Shown piece by piece: positions 58,503-59,900 of a stretch of DNA of 64,000 nt (position 1 is its first letter; each line of letters starts with the position of its first letter). The stretch covers positions 971,001-1,035,000 of the forward strand of contig WPIO01000091.1 of assembly GCA_009760855.2 (NCBI GenBank). The letters run 5' to 3'. Origin of the DNA: Cristatella mucedo (lineage: Eukaryota > Bryozoa > Phylactolaemata > Cristatellidae). The position numbers and the translations under genes are program-made. A model generated the notes under the pieces. The model was not told the DNA's origin. It did no database searches and saw only the letters and a program-made list of their open reading frames with translations.

Positions 58503-58679
58503 GCACATGCCGCCTGCTGCAAGCGCTGCAGCTCACCTGGTTTGCCTCCACAGAAAAGTCTGTATCGGCAAGGGTATCCGAGCTGTCTCTCCATCTTCAG
58601 CCCGTCTCCTGCTCGCCATAGTTTCCTCTGACGAGTATTCGAATCACTACGGGGGTATCGTCTACCGAGAGGATCAAGC
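1240..58679 (-). CDS. UNC80: UNC80 orthologue, 5' part of gene (16 exons placed, one short exon not found, 3' part off window)
   Basis: UNC80 is a very large, HEAT/armadillo-like cytoplasmic protein that links UNC79 to the NALCN sodium-leak channel and is needed for the resting leak current of neurons (family knowledge). Here it is read from minus-strand exons at 58679-58537, 44921-44001, 39121-38977, 35519-35079, 31953-31560, 30400-30177, 27097-26907, 26759-26620, 21087-20724, 17393-17225, 16601-16408, 12326-12126, 9580-9460, 4537-4250, 2033-1902 and 1403-1240. Conserved blocks appear in the order known from vertebrate UNC80: [96 protein letters not shown]. Phases agree at every junction apart from the missing exon 2. 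All intervening sequence is repeat-rich intron. Identity is from remembered family sequence, not a database search. Confidence 0.94.
1902..2033 (-). CDS. UNC80: UNC80 exon 16 (probable, low complexity)
   Basis: Exactly 132 nt in phase 1 at both ends, between CCTGCCTTGCAG|AG and CGCAAGC|GTAAGT. It encodes [30 protein letters not shown] and VHRK. The splice sites are strong and the phase fits exons 15 and 17, but the sequence is low complexity and not recognisably conserved. A further symmetrical exon could lie between 2034 and 4249. Confidence 0.55.
2735..3100 (+). mobile_element. LINE family B fragment (3' end of RT ORF and 3' UTR)
   Basis: The stretch matches segments near 28110-28445 and 53395-53720: a degraded [17 protein letters not shown] motif typical of the C-terminus of CR1/L2-like ORF2, then a 3' UTR ending with ACAGACAGAGATACATTA. 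It is inserted antisense in the UNC80 intron between exons 16 and 15. Confidence 0.75.
3101..4249. other. Intron segment with GC-rich island and (CTG)6
   Basis: From about 3150 to 3780 the DNA is GC-rich with overlapping open frames on both strands and a (CTG)6 tract at 3742-3759. On the gene strand this gives six glutamines. None matches UNC80 or another family I know. It could hide one more linker exon of phase 1-1, but no clean pair of splice sites convinced me. Confidence 0.4.
4250..4537 (-). CDS. UNC80: UNC80 exon 15
   Basis: Acceptor TTCTTCTTGTTGCAG|TG (phase 1), donor GGCACAG|GTGAAG (phase 1). It contains [17 protein letters not shown], matching vertebrate MAACQLLLEITTFLRET, then a Ser/Pro/Arg-rich tail ([25 protein letters not shown]). 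The tail is disordered and probably phosphorylated. Confidence 0.91.
4538..6249. other. Intron with (CT)n tract and a possible LTR remnant
   Basis: A (CT)n array lies at 4986-5024. Between about 5690 and 5960 a segment with a TATA-like ATAATATAAGG precedes the gypsy-type pol relic and could be its decayed 5' LTR. I could not find a matching 3' copy. Confidence 0.4.
6250..7760 (+). mobile_element. Broken gypsy-type LTR retrotransposon pol (RT, RNase H, start of integrase)
   Basis: Frame-shifted coding fragments follow the order of a gypsy-type pol. They are [18 protein letters not shown] plus [11 protein letters not shown] at 6470-6560 (RT N-terminus), SIVDLRKA near 6640, [18 protein letters not shown] at 6730-6780, [15 protein letters not shown] near 7150, and [15 protein letters not shown] with [14 protein letters not shown] at 7365-7460 (RNase H with its conserved DSATV). 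Last is [12 protein letters not shown] at 7610. This variant, with KVRPVLDYRELN and FGLNVAP signatures, is familiar from invertebrate and especially flatworm genomes. Many stops and frameshifts show it is dead. Gag, the RT active-site YIDD segment and most of integrase are missing. Confidence 0.85.
7795..8200 (-). mobile_element. L2/CR1-like LINE (family A) 3' end, truncated
   Basis: In minus orientation it holds the end of ORF2 ([16 protein letters not shown]), a 3' UTR, the AGCGCC hairpin tail and a terminal (TAA)n microsatellite at 7795-7812. It is 5'-truncated like most copies in the window. Confidence 0.88.
8201..9459. other. Intron sequence, nothing recognised
   Basis: No conserved coding sequence or repeat family was recognised between the LINE fragment and exon 14, apart from a short (TA)n at about 9102-9116. 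Confidence 0.5.
9460..9580 (-). CDS. UNC80: UNC80 exon 14
   Basis: Acceptor AATTGTTGTAG|GCC (phase 0), donor GTCGAAG|GTAGGT (phase 1). It encodes [13 protein letters not shown] followed by an acidic stretch [15 protein letters not shown]. Vertebrate UNC80 has AIGVRLNEL and then an acidic run (EDEEEDFLDD) at the same place. The short length and exact phase fit between exons 13 and 15. Confidence 0.9.
9985..11230 (+). mobile_element. L2/CR1-like LINE (family A), best-preserved copy
   Basis: A 5'-truncated non-LTR retrotransposon carrying an uninterrupted 333-codon ORF (9989-10990). It has the reverse-transcriptase motifs [13 protein letters not shown] and [12 protein letters not shown] (YADD active site), then the thumb and C-terminal region [47 protein letters not shown] and [18 protein letters not shown]. 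The 3' UTR ends with a two-stem hairpin (11155-11196) and ATTATT repeats. The endonuclease and the N-terminal RT motifs are missing, so it cannot move by itself. It is inserted antisense in the UNC80 intron between exons 14 and 13. Confidence 0.95.
11231..12125. other. Intron sequence, nothing recognised
   Basis: The UNC80 exon 13 frame stays open for some codons past its donor, which is intron read-through. No other feature was found. Confidence 0.5.
12126..12326 (-). CDS. UNC80: UNC80 exon 13 (best-conserved block)
   Basis: Exactly 67 codons, phase 0 to 0. Acceptor CTTATGACAG|GATGCG, donor GGGCAGAG|GTGAGG. It encodes [20 protein letters not shown], then [13 protein letters not shown], a glycine-rich loop (SGGGGGR) and [13 protein letters not shown]. 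This closely matches vertebrate UNC80 (LECARFVHRCNRGNWPEWM, AKLFYQW) and is the strongest single piece of evidence for the gene. Confidence 0.97.
12327..13585. other. Intron sequence, nothing recognised
   Basis: Several open frames of 60-170 codons on both strands show no family resemblance, no splice-consistent boundaries and no conserved UNC80 sequence. Exons 12 and 13 join directly, so no coding exon is needed here. Confidence 0.5.
13590..13770 (+). mobile_element. SINE-B, tRNA-derived
   Basis: It has a tRNA-like head with box B GGTTCGAGTCC at 13637-13647. The SINE-B body follows (GGTGGGCGATCCTGTATTGCC, then GCAAGCGGCAGTGATGGCC, GGCTCTTCTGTCGCTATAC) and the end GAGGTTGCTAAATCAG. The same body is found inverted at 37915-38055. 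Confidence 0.85.
13790..14760. other. Intron with an unassigned 122-codon open frame
   Basis: A plus-strand frame at 14390-14758 ([20 protein letters not shown]) ends just before the 29-bp tandem repeats and a later AATAAA. It may be the 3' part of a decayed retroelement. I do not recognise the protein. Confidence 0.3.
14773..14857. repeat. 29-bp tandem repeat, three copies
   Basis: The unit begins AGGGGCCGAAGGGAGCCGTG and ends CGCTCTTTT, with starts at 14773, 14802 and 14831. The first two copies are identical. The third carries a C-to-A change and an altered end. A partial inverted match, TCGGCTCCGTGCG, follows at once. Confidence 0.95.
14858..16407. other. Intron sequence, nothing recognised
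   Basis: An AATAAA at 14875 may belong to a decayed retroelement whose 3' end lies here. No other feature was recognised. The exon 12 frame continues past its donor to 16141. Confidence 0.4.
16408..16601 (-). CDS. UNC80: UNC80 exon 12
   Basis: Acceptor GATCTTGCAG|AGAG (phase 1), donor CTCGATTTG|GTGAGG (phase 0). It contains [20 protein letters not shown] and [15 protein letters not shown]. The vertebrate counterpart has KRFQFLLNCCEPGTIPD and LAAALDL. Joining to exon 13 gives [14 protein letters not shown], exactly parallel to vertebrate AALDL-EAPVVARAA. Confidence 0.94.
17225..17393 (-). CDS. UNC80: UNC80 exon 11
   Basis: Acceptor GTCTTCACAG|TCG (phase 0), donor CGGCCTG|GTAAGC (phase 1). 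It encodes an acidic start ([12 protein letters not shown]) and then a basic helix [19 protein letters not shown]. Vertebrate UNC80 has a similar basic segment here (SLRKKLKLPIGKR). A moderate match, good splice sites and correct phases on both sides. Confidence 0.7.
17394..18584. other. Intron sequence with a possible SINE-head relic
   Basis: Near 17790-17860 a segment with GGTCGCTGGTTTCGGCTCC resembles a degraded tRNA-type head. Otherwise nothing was recognised. Confidence 0.3.
18585..19450 (+). mobile_element. L2/CR1-like LINE (family A), degenerate copy
   Basis: Begins in ORF2 ([19 protein letters not shown] equivalent) and continues through [15 protein letters not shown] and [17 protein letters not shown] to the 3' UTR and an (ATT)n tail at about 19424-19449. 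Frameshifts and stops break the frame. Confidence 0.93.
19932..19958. repeat. (CTG)9 tract
   Basis: Nine CTG units, CAG on the UNC80 sense strand, in the intron downstream of exon 10. In a minus-strand open frame (19920-20330) it would encode nine glutamines, but no splice-consistent exon was found. Confidence 0.95.
20115..20141. repeat. (CTG)9 tract
   Basis: A second run of nine CTG units in the same orientation, about 150 bp from the first and in the same minus-strand open frame. Confidence 0.95.
20511..20537. repeat. Perfect inverted repeat (12-bp arms, 3-nt loop)
   Basis: The arms GCGAGCTGCTGC and GCAGCAGCTCGC flank TTC, a strong potential hairpin just inside the intron after exon 10. 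A looser copy (CAGCTTCGCAGCAG) follows about 30 bp on. Confidence 0.95.
20724..21087 (-). CDS. UNC80: UNC80 exon 10 with polyglutamine tract (probable)
   Basis: Between GTTCGCAG|GACT (phase 2 in) and CCTGACAGG|GTGAGG (phase 0 out) lies a 121-codon open frame that joins exon 9 to exon 11 in frame. It encodes [17 protein letters not shown], a glycine/serine stretch, PPHHHH and then 31 glutamines (20787-20879, CAG on the sense strand with one CAA), followed by [10 protein letters not shown]. Other minus frames would give polySer or polyAla, and both plus frames are shadows. Splice phase and the lack of stops favour the polyQ frame. This linker is not conserved, so homology does not confirm it. 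Confidence 0.62.
20787..20879. repeat. CAG/CTG trinucleotide repeat, 31 units, in UNC80 exon 10
   Basis: 31 CTG-type units on the plus strand with one GTT-phased interruption (CAA on the sense strand). Four CAT codons precede it on the sense strand. It encodes polyglutamine in the frame chosen for exon 10. Confidence 0.97.
21088..21870. other. Intron sequence, nothing recognised
   Basis: It lies between exon 10 and the GT/GA microsatellites. No coding or repeat family was recognised. Confidence 0.4.
21878..22205. repeat. Imperfect (GT)n followed by long (GA)n
   Basis: An imperfect GT/GC-rich array at about 21878-21970 is followed by a nearly pure (GA)n array at about 22059-22205. The Arg-Glu repeat frames are not genes. 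Confidence 0.95.
22495..22675 (+). mobile_element. SINE-B, tRNA-derived
   Basis: The head GCCTAAGGGGTAGGGTGC (box A-like) is followed by GGGTGCGAGTCCC (box B-like), the body with GGCGATCTTATCTTGCC and CTCTTCTGCTGCTATGTAAA, and the end GATGATTGATCAGCTGATCG. Confidence 0.75.
22680..23070 (-). mobile_element. L2/CR1-like LINE (family A), internal RT fragment
   Basis: It matches the RT-encoding part of the longer minus copy at 46400-46750. The reverse complement carries a degraded version of the segment that elsewhere encodes [13 protein letters not shown], and it lacks the 3' end. Confidence 0.7.
23071..24000. other. Intron sequence with a possible SINE relic
   Basis: Near 23148-23200 an inverted box B-like stretch (GGATTTGGACTCGCAATC) suggests an old SINE head. 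Nothing else was recognised. Confidence 0.3.
24006..24135. repeat. (AT)n and (TG)n compound microsatellite
   Basis: AT arrays at 24010-24022 and 24042-24056 lead into a pure (TG)n array of about 39 units (24057-24135). Confidence 0.97.
24663..25525 (-). mobile_element. L2/CR1-like LINE (family A), near-consensus 3' part
   Basis: The minus orientation gives the ORF2 C-terminal half ([29 protein letters not shown]), the 3' UTR, the hairpin tail and terminal (TAA)n at 24667-24690. Sequence is close to the copy at 9985-11230, so it is relatively young. Confidence 0.93.
25526..26619. other. Intron sequence, nothing recognised
   Basis: GC-rich, with several open frames on the minus strand (for example 25602-25931) that show no family resemblance. 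Confidence 0.4.
26620..26759 (-). CDS. UNC80: UNC80 exon 9
   Basis: Acceptor GTGTTGGCAG|GCAGTC, phase 0. It encodes [19 protein letters not shown] and [17 protein letters not shown]. The vertebrate counterpart includes RRVALSALLDSAEKL. Joined to exon 8 the alignment is gapless. The donor AGCAG|GTGCTG (phase 2) is weak, so the 3' boundary could shift by a few codons. Confidence 0.85.
26907..27097 (-). CDS. UNC80: UNC80 exon 8
   Basis: Acceptor CTTTTTCTCAAG|GT (a non-standard AAG acceptor with a strong polypyrimidine tract), phase 1. Donor CGTA|GTAAGT, phase 0. It contains [19 protein letters not shown] and ADLSKPRNV, matching the vertebrate block EGIIVSAMFKSLITR. The ORF stays open through the short 147-bp intron into exon 9, so a naive translation would include intronic residues. 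Confidence 0.9.
27780..28445 (+). mobile_element. LINE family B fragment, longest copy
   Basis: Shifted frames give [41 protein letters not shown] and [12 protein letters not shown]. These are the C-terminal ORF2 landmarks of a CR1/L2-clade LINE clearly different from family A. The 3' UTR ends TACAGATGGAGATACATTAC without the family A hairpin. Confidence 0.88.
28446..29439. other. Intron sequence, nothing recognised
   Basis: No coding or repeat family was recognised. Confidence 0.4.
29440..29555 (+). mobile_element. SINE-B-type head, partial
   Basis: GCTAGCCATGGGGTAAGGTG (box A-like) is followed by CCCGGGTCGTGGGCTTGGTTCC (degenerate box B). It is truncated where SINE-A begins. Confidence 0.6.
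29556..29700 (+). mobile_element. SINE-A, tRNA-derived with LINE-like hairpin tail
   Basis: The head TTGGCAGATAAGGCGTTCGC and GTGTGCTCGAGCCCC (box B-like) precede the tail AGCGCC ... AGAGATTAAGTTCTCT ... GGCGCT. The outer 6-bp and inner 5-bp stems match those in the tail of LINE family A. Confidence 0.88.
30177..30400 (-). CDS. UNC80: UNC80 exon 7
   Basis: Acceptor CATTTTTGCAG|GATC (phase 2), donor GAGTCAG|GTAGTG (phase 1). It encodes [13 protein letters not shown], then [28 protein letters not shown] and [15 protein letters not shown]. This corresponds to the vertebrate UNC80 stretch ending in VVDFLHALLGFC. The helical, repeat-like pattern suits a HEAT-type scaffold. Confidence 0.92.
30401..31559. 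other. Intron between exons 6 and 7, nothing recognised
   Basis: A short imperfect (CA)n lies at about 31112-31147. No coding or repeat family was recognised. Confidence 0.5.
31560..31953 (-). CDS. UNC80: UNC80 exon 6
   Basis: It contains [20 protein letters not shown] and [12 protein letters not shown], matching the vertebrate block HKNGMLDLSVVLKAV. A serine-rich loop follows ([13 protein letters not shown]), then [13 protein letters not shown]. The donor GTAGA|GTAAGT is phase 2, and the last residues join exon 7 to give [17 protein letters not shown], which aligns with the vertebrate text without a gap. The upstream boundary is less certain. CTCGCAG at 31954 and CTGTAG|GCC nearer the conserved block both give phase 1. 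Confidence 0.87.
32790..32872 (-). mobile_element. SINE-A head, truncated
   Basis: The minus orientation reads GCCGAGCTGGTTTGGTCTAG then CGGTTAAGGTGCC, the SINE-A tRNA-like head. The rest of the element is lost or diverged. Confidence 0.65.
32880..33450 (-). mobile_element. L2/CR1-like LINE fragments with RT motifs
   Basis: The minus orientation gives [19 protein letters not shown] around 33340-33420 (RT motif A) and, after a SINE-B insertion at 33085-33215, a degraded GLVLAPF ... YDSQLY block near 32930-33060. That block is the GSVLGPLLF and YADDTQLY region. The SINE has split the LINE, giving a relative age. Confidence 0.8.
33085..33215 (-). mobile_element. SINE-B inserted in a LINE
   Basis: The minus orientation has the head AGCCTAGGGGTAAGGTAATC, box B-like GTGTGAGTTCAAGTTC, the body GTGGGCGATCCTTTATTGCC and ACTCTTCTACCACTATTAAA. 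Confidence 0.78.
34107..34194. repeat. (CT)44 microsatellite
   Basis: A pure CT array of about 88 bp next to a CpG-rich stretch. Confidence 0.98.
34195..34770. other. CpG-rich segment with a diverged about 160-bp internal repeat
   Basis: CG-rich relative to the flanks. GGTTCGGGCTCC plus GTCTATTTGGG and CCCCACT recur at about 34404-34440 and 34565-34602, followed by related AGCCCAAGTG and AGCCTAAGTG motifs. No protein is recognised. It could be an LTR, a retrotransposon 5' UTR or a regulatory island. Confidence 0.45.
35079..35519 (-). CDS. UNC80: UNC80 exon 5 (probable, disordered linker)
   Basis: About 147 codons in phase 1 at both ends. The acceptor lies after CTTTTCTTTTAG (or three bases later at TAGCAG, same phase) and the donor is ACATCAA|GTAAGC. 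It encodes a Ser/Pro/Ala-rich disordered stretch with basic-serine motifs ([19 protein letters not shown]) resembling 14-3-3 or PKA sites. Vertebrate UNC80 has a long serine-rich linker at this place. Homology is weak. Support is the long open frame, good splice sites and correct phase. Confidence 0.58.
35520..36126. other. Intron sequence, nothing recognised
   Basis: Open frames on the plus strand here are antisense to exon 5 or have no family resemblance. Confidence 0.4.
36127..36216. repeat. Direct repeat, two 41-bp copies at 49-bp spacing
   Basis: The copies at 36127-36167 and 36176-36216 (starting TTACTTCCATCTTATAGAAA) differ at one base. It looks like a recent local tandem duplication. 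Confidence 0.95.
36745..36900 (+). mobile_element. SINE-B, tRNA-derived, diverged
   Basis: The head CGTAGCCTAAGGGTGGGGTG (box A-like) and ATGTGCGAGTCCTGC (box B-like) are followed by a diverged body and the end TATGAGGCAGTCAAATCAGC. Confidence 0.72.
36901..37914. other. Intron sequence, nothing recognised
   Basis: No coding or repeat family was recognised. AT-rich stretches at 37640-37690 include TATATAATAGG. Confidence 0.4.
37915..38055 (-). mobile_element. SINE-B, well preserved
   Basis: The minus orientation has box B GGTTCGATTCC, the body GTGGGCGATCCTTTATCGCC, GTAAAGGCTCTTCTGTCGC and ACAAAACGAGGCTG. It is the clearest reference copy with 13590-13770. Confidence 0.88.
38446..38600 (-). 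mobile_element. SINE-A, full length
   Basis: The minus orientation has the head CGAGCTGGGTTGGTCCAGC, AGTTAAGGTGCTC, box B-like GTGGGCTCGAGCCC, then the hairpin tail AAGCGCCTGAATAGAGATTT with TTCTCTTGGGGCGC and ATACAAATGAATTATA. It is the best reference copy for SINE-A. Confidence 0.92.
38977..39121 (-). CDS. UNC80: UNC80 exon 4 (probable, linker)
   Basis: A 48-codon open segment between TTCTTCCAG|GTGTCA and GCATG|GTCAGT, phase 0 in and phase 1 out. This is exactly what is needed between exon 3 and exon 5. It encodes a polar, disordered linker ([29 protein letters not shown]). The corresponding vertebrate stretch is also poorly conserved, so the call rests on splice sites, phase and position rather than homology. 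Confidence 0.5.
39122..40210. other. Intron sequence, nothing recognised
   Basis: Upstream of exon 4. A (G)10 run lies at 39891-39900. No coding or repeat family was recognised. Confidence 0.4.
40219..40386. repeat. (CA)n microsatellite, imperfect
   Basis: A long CA array with TG/GA interruptions. The Thr-His and Cys-Val repeat frames are not genes. Confidence 0.97.
40455..40530 (+). mobile_element. LINE family A tail only
   Basis: TGTAAAGCGCCTAGAAAGAG with TTAAGTTCTCTGAGGGCGC and TTTATCAAGTGC, followed by (ATT)n. It is an extreme 5' truncation, leaving little more than the hairpin and microsatellite. Confidence 0.9.
40531..41930. other. Intron sequence with (C)18 run
   Basis: A run of 18 C bases lies at 41694-41711, G18 on the UNC80 sense strand. 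Otherwise nothing was recognised. Confidence 0.5.
41930..41985 (-). mobile_element. SINE-A tail relic
   Basis: TTGTATGGCGCCCTAAGATA and ACTTAATCTCTATTCAGAC are the inverted SINE-A hairpin tail. No head was found. Confidence 0.65.
42275..42890 (+). mobile_element. Decayed LINE with hairpin tails
   Basis: A degraded ORF2 end (CTCAAAGCCTGGAACTCACT at about 42320) is followed by one hairpin tail near 42530-42570 and a second tail with (ATT)n at 42825-42887. It probably represents two overlapping old insertions. Confidence 0.65.
43193..43290 (+). mobile_element. SINE-A head preceded by an inverted SINE-A tail
   Basis: TTCGTATAGCATACTAAGAG is a reversed tail. It runs into AAGCTGGTTTGGTCTAGCGG and TTAAGGTGCTT, the SINE-A head, then a (C)10 run. 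The same order is seen at 60885-61075. Confidence 0.68.
43610..43790 (-). mobile_element. SINE-A, full length, diverged
   Basis: The minus orientation has GAGCCTGGTTTGGCTCAGGA, GTTAAGGTGCTC, box B-like GGGTTCGAGCCC, the hairpin tail, and (AT)n at 43585-43616. Confidence 0.85.
44001..44921 (-). CDS. UNC80: UNC80 exon 3 (large N-terminal domain exon)
   Basis: The exon is exactly 307 codons, phase 0 at both ends. Acceptor: CTGGTTTTAG|TCTTTC. Donor: ATAAAG|GTAAGC. It opens with SFERIVVQN and [11 protein letters not shown], then has a [14 protein letters not shown] helix, [37 protein letters not shown] and FDVAVLQCL. It ends in a basic, serine-rich segment [14 protein letters not shown]. All of these match the first domain of UNC80 in order. 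Oddities are two alanine runs between the conserved helices ([10 protein letters not shown] and [11 protein letters not shown]) and very GC-rich coding sequence. The reading frame remains open past the donor to 43848, which is intron. Confidence 0.96.
45165..45285 (-). mobile_element. SINE-B head, partial
   Basis: The minus orientation has GTCCTTGCGAAGTGGTAAAG, CACGACCCATG, and box B GGTTCGAGTCT. It abuts the 3'-truncated LINE that starts at 45286. Confidence 0.7.
45286..47230 (-). mobile_element. L2/CR1-like LINE (family A), longest copy
   Basis: In minus orientation, broken frames give [17 protein letters not shown] (47080-47030, region before the RT), [17 protein letters not shown] (about 46440-46490, RT motif A), [16 protein letters not shown] (about 46270-46310) and FHFYADDNS (about 46200-46230). 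The NSAARLVC region and the 3' UTR start follow. The hairpin tail is missing because the element meets SINE-B at 45285. It is non-functional, but it reaches furthest 5' of any copy here. Confidence 0.92.
47231..47600 (-). mobile_element. Second, diverged LINE fragment of the same clade
   Basis: AGCGAGTTCCAGACTTTCAG followed by GTGCATACGATCAGAAG parallels the family A segment reading AGAGTTCCAGGCTTTGGGAG then CATACGAACTAAAG, at clearly lower identity. It is likely an older subfamily. Confidence 0.5.
47850..47990 (-). mobile_element. LINE family B 3' end
   Basis: The reverse complement ends GTTACAGACGGAGATACATTACATTACAT, preceded by CATAGTCTTTATGGCTTTG and an upstream stretch matching 28340-28440. 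Confidence 0.78.
47991..48289. other. Intron sequence, nothing recognised
   Basis: No feature was recognised before the next SINE. Confidence 0.4.
48290..48485 (+). mobile_element. SINE-B, diverged
   Basis: GTAAGCCAACGGGTAAGGATG (head), GCGGATTCTAGTCCTAC (degenerate box B), a diverged body and AATGAGGCTGCTGAATCAGC at the end. Confidence 0.72.
49000..49655 (+). mobile_element. L2/CR1-like LINE, diverged copy
   Basis: It reads [20 protein letters not shown], then a broken [10 protein letters not shown]. The 3' UTR is followed by a mutated hairpin (GGGCCTAGATAAAGATTCAG, GTCTCTTAATGC) and (ATT)-like repeats at 49640-49660. Confidence 0.78.
49656..50165 (+). mobile_element. L2/CR1-like LINE, second diverged copy directly downstream
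   Basis: It starts at the segment for [10 protein letters not shown] (LLTDLHWLP in another frame), has a decayed [14 protein letters not shown], and ends with TCTAGAGAGAGATTACACTC plus (ATT)n at 50150-50164. Confidence 0.8.
50166..51124. other. Intron sequence, possible SINE-type head relic
   Basis: Near 51000-51080 an inverted box B-like stretch (GGGGACTCAAACCCG) may be an old SINE head. No coding sequence was recognised. Confidence 0.35.
51125..52660 (-). mobile_element. L2/CR1-like LINE (family A), long degenerate copy
   Basis: The minus orientation shows a broken [18 protein letters not shown] (RT motif A region, 52384-52310), the [10 protein letters not shown] region near 52215, the [15 protein letters not shown] block at 51690-51650, and a worn 3' tail with ATTATTATC at 51150. 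Confidence 0.88.
52661..53394. other. Intron sequence, nothing firmly recognised
   Basis: An open frame at 52675-52947 may continue the LINE 5' part, but no motif confirms it. Confidence 0.3.
53395..53720 (+). mobile_element. LINE family B fragment
   Basis: CCTAGACTGTGGAACTCACT (encoding RLWNSLP in the family frame) and the 3' UTR up to ACAAAACTCTCCGCC match the copies at 2735 and 27780. The last 3' bases are diverged. Confidence 0.8.
53721..54424. other. Intron sequence, nothing recognised
   Basis: No coding or repeat family was recognised. Confidence 0.4.
54425..54590. repeat. Imperfect (GA)n / (ACAG)n tract
   Basis: GA-rich array with regular ACAGAGAG interruptions. Confidence 0.93.
54591..55479. 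other. Intron sequence, nothing recognised
   Basis: No coding or repeat family was recognised. Confidence 0.4.
55480..55790 (-). mobile_element. LINE family A 3' end with internal 25-bp duplication
   Basis: Terminal (TAA)n-type repeats at 55470-55502, then the hairpin tail and 3' UTR in reverse. Two 25-bp copies at 55645-55669 and 55670-55694 (starting GTCAGCATGCAAATGTGG) are identical and absent from other copies. Confidence 0.92.
56030..56180 (+). mobile_element. SINE-A, diverged
   Basis: It contains TTGGGCTCGAGCCCAG (box B-like) and AAGCGATTGGATAGATGG ... AGCTTAAGTTCTCTAAGAAT. The inner stem is partly lost. Confidence 0.72.
56181..58340. other. Intron 1 sequence, nothing firmly recognised
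   Basis: GC-rich, with open frames of 60-146 codons on both strands that resemble no family. A tRNA-type relic may lie at 56340-56440. The missing short UNC80 exon 2 (about 17 codons, phase 2 to 0) must lie somewhere between 44922 and 58536, but I could not locate it. Confidence 0.4.
58346..58500. repeat. (CA)n microsatellite in UNC80 intron 1
   Basis: About 155 bp of CA repeats with three GTGC interruptions. On the UNC80 sense strand it is (GT)n and begins 36 nt after the exon 1 splice donor. Confidence 0.98.
58537..58679 (-). CDS. UNC80: UNC80 exon 1 with start codon and short 5' UTR
   Basis: The ATG is at 58619-58617 with A at -3 and G at +4. In-frame stops TAG and TGA lie 9 and 8 codons upstream, so this is a credible start. 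The 27 codons begin [14 protein letters not shown] and run into [13 protein letters not shown], which matches the vertebrate UNC80 N-terminus almost exactly. The exon ends in phase 2 at CCAG|GTGAGC (donor GT at 58536-58535). A strong acceptor, polypyrimidine then TTGCAG, ends at 58680. The 5' UTR may therefore be spliced, with another non-coding exon upstream, and 58679 would be the 5' edge of this exon. Confidence 0.93.
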
Positions 58680-59900
58680 CTGCAAGATCAGCAAACAAAT
58701 GGCTAAGAAGACTTGTCAGACAGCTCTCTGTCGGCAGCTGGTCTGCAAGTGTTAAGCTCCCTCACTGTTCACGAGCAAGTCTTACTAGTGCAGTCGAGTA
58801 CGTCAAGCCAGCATAAACCGATCAGAGGGTCGGTGTAGCGATGAACCGAGCCACCAGCAAGCTGCTTATAGCTTGCCCTCATTGATCGATACCTCGGCGC
58901 CTGAGAGTTGTCTCCTCTGCATAAGTGAGGTCAAGGGTTAGCTAACACCGCCCACATTAACCTGTGCCGTAGGCACCGGCAGCTTTACGTAGCAGAGCGG
59001 ACAGCTTTAGCCACCGCAGCCGTAAACGACGGGGTGAGTGTTAAAGCGTATAGTTTAACGCTCGCCAAGATGCCGCGTCGCAGTCGCTGGAGCGATGACG
59101 CTCAGGATGGCGCCGCCCTACACGTCTTGGGGTCGGTTCGATGTAGAGTCCTCGCCTGGTGGAGCGCTCTGCTGCTCAGCCGTAGTAATACTTACGGTTG
59201 CTGCATTTAGAAAATATGCCTTCCTGTAATAAGGACGCGTAATTACAAACGACGCACACGTCTTGGATGACCGTAGCGGGCTTAAGGATGCGACGCCGAC
59301 TTTTGGTCGGCGCGACACGTGCTGACGTCGCTATGTGCGATCACTCGTTGACCGCGTGCGCGCCGCGCAGCTGCCGCTTCTCGTACCGTGGCTGCGACCA
59401 ATTTAGCCACACTGTTGTTAATGAGACCGTCGCCGTTCTGCGACCGTCGTTCATATATCACTCCGCCCAACGCTCGGCGGGCCCGCGGCGGCTTTGGAGA
59501 TCGGGTGGCATCCGAGCACGTGCTCGGACTAGCTCGGTCGCTTTTGGCGGCAAGACCTATCAGTGGGTATGTACAGCATCCTCGCTACGGGCGCCTTGTT
59601 CGTTGCGTGCTATCGCTGCATCCGTTACAGTCGCGCGAGTGCACATTTATCTAAATCGTATCCGTAAGTCGCGCTTACGTTGCCGCCAGTCGCGCATACG
59701 TGTCGAGTCTCGCCTCGCTGCTCTGCCGTGTCCTCGGTTACGCCATGGTGTAACTGATCTCCCCCATTCGGGGGAGAGGCTGGCGGTCGACGCCCACTTA
59801 AGTAGTAAATAGTTCGTCTCACTCTTTTTCTCAGTTTAGTGGTGACTGACTTATCCCCTTGGCCGAGTCGCAAAACACGTCGCTGTTCTTCTGGCCCGGT
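58680..59900 (-). promoter_or_regulatory. Candidate UNC80 promoter / CpG-rich upstream region
   Basis: The sequence from about 58970 to 59900 is clearly richer in CG dinucleotides than the flanking intronic DNA and sits 0.35-1.3 kb upstream of the UNC80 ATG. Open frames here on both strands, up to 181 codons, look like products of high GC rather than genes. I recognise no protein family in them. A short ATG frame at 59070 on the plus strand (MPRRSRWSDDAQDG, 47 codons) has a good initiation context and could mark a divergent transcript, but nothing else supports it. Promoter role is inferred from position and composition. Confidence 0.35.

Noticed and set aside
59267-59812. 181-codon plus-strand ORF upstream of UNC80
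   Set aside because: Composition-driven. Open frames exist on both strands and no motif is recognised.
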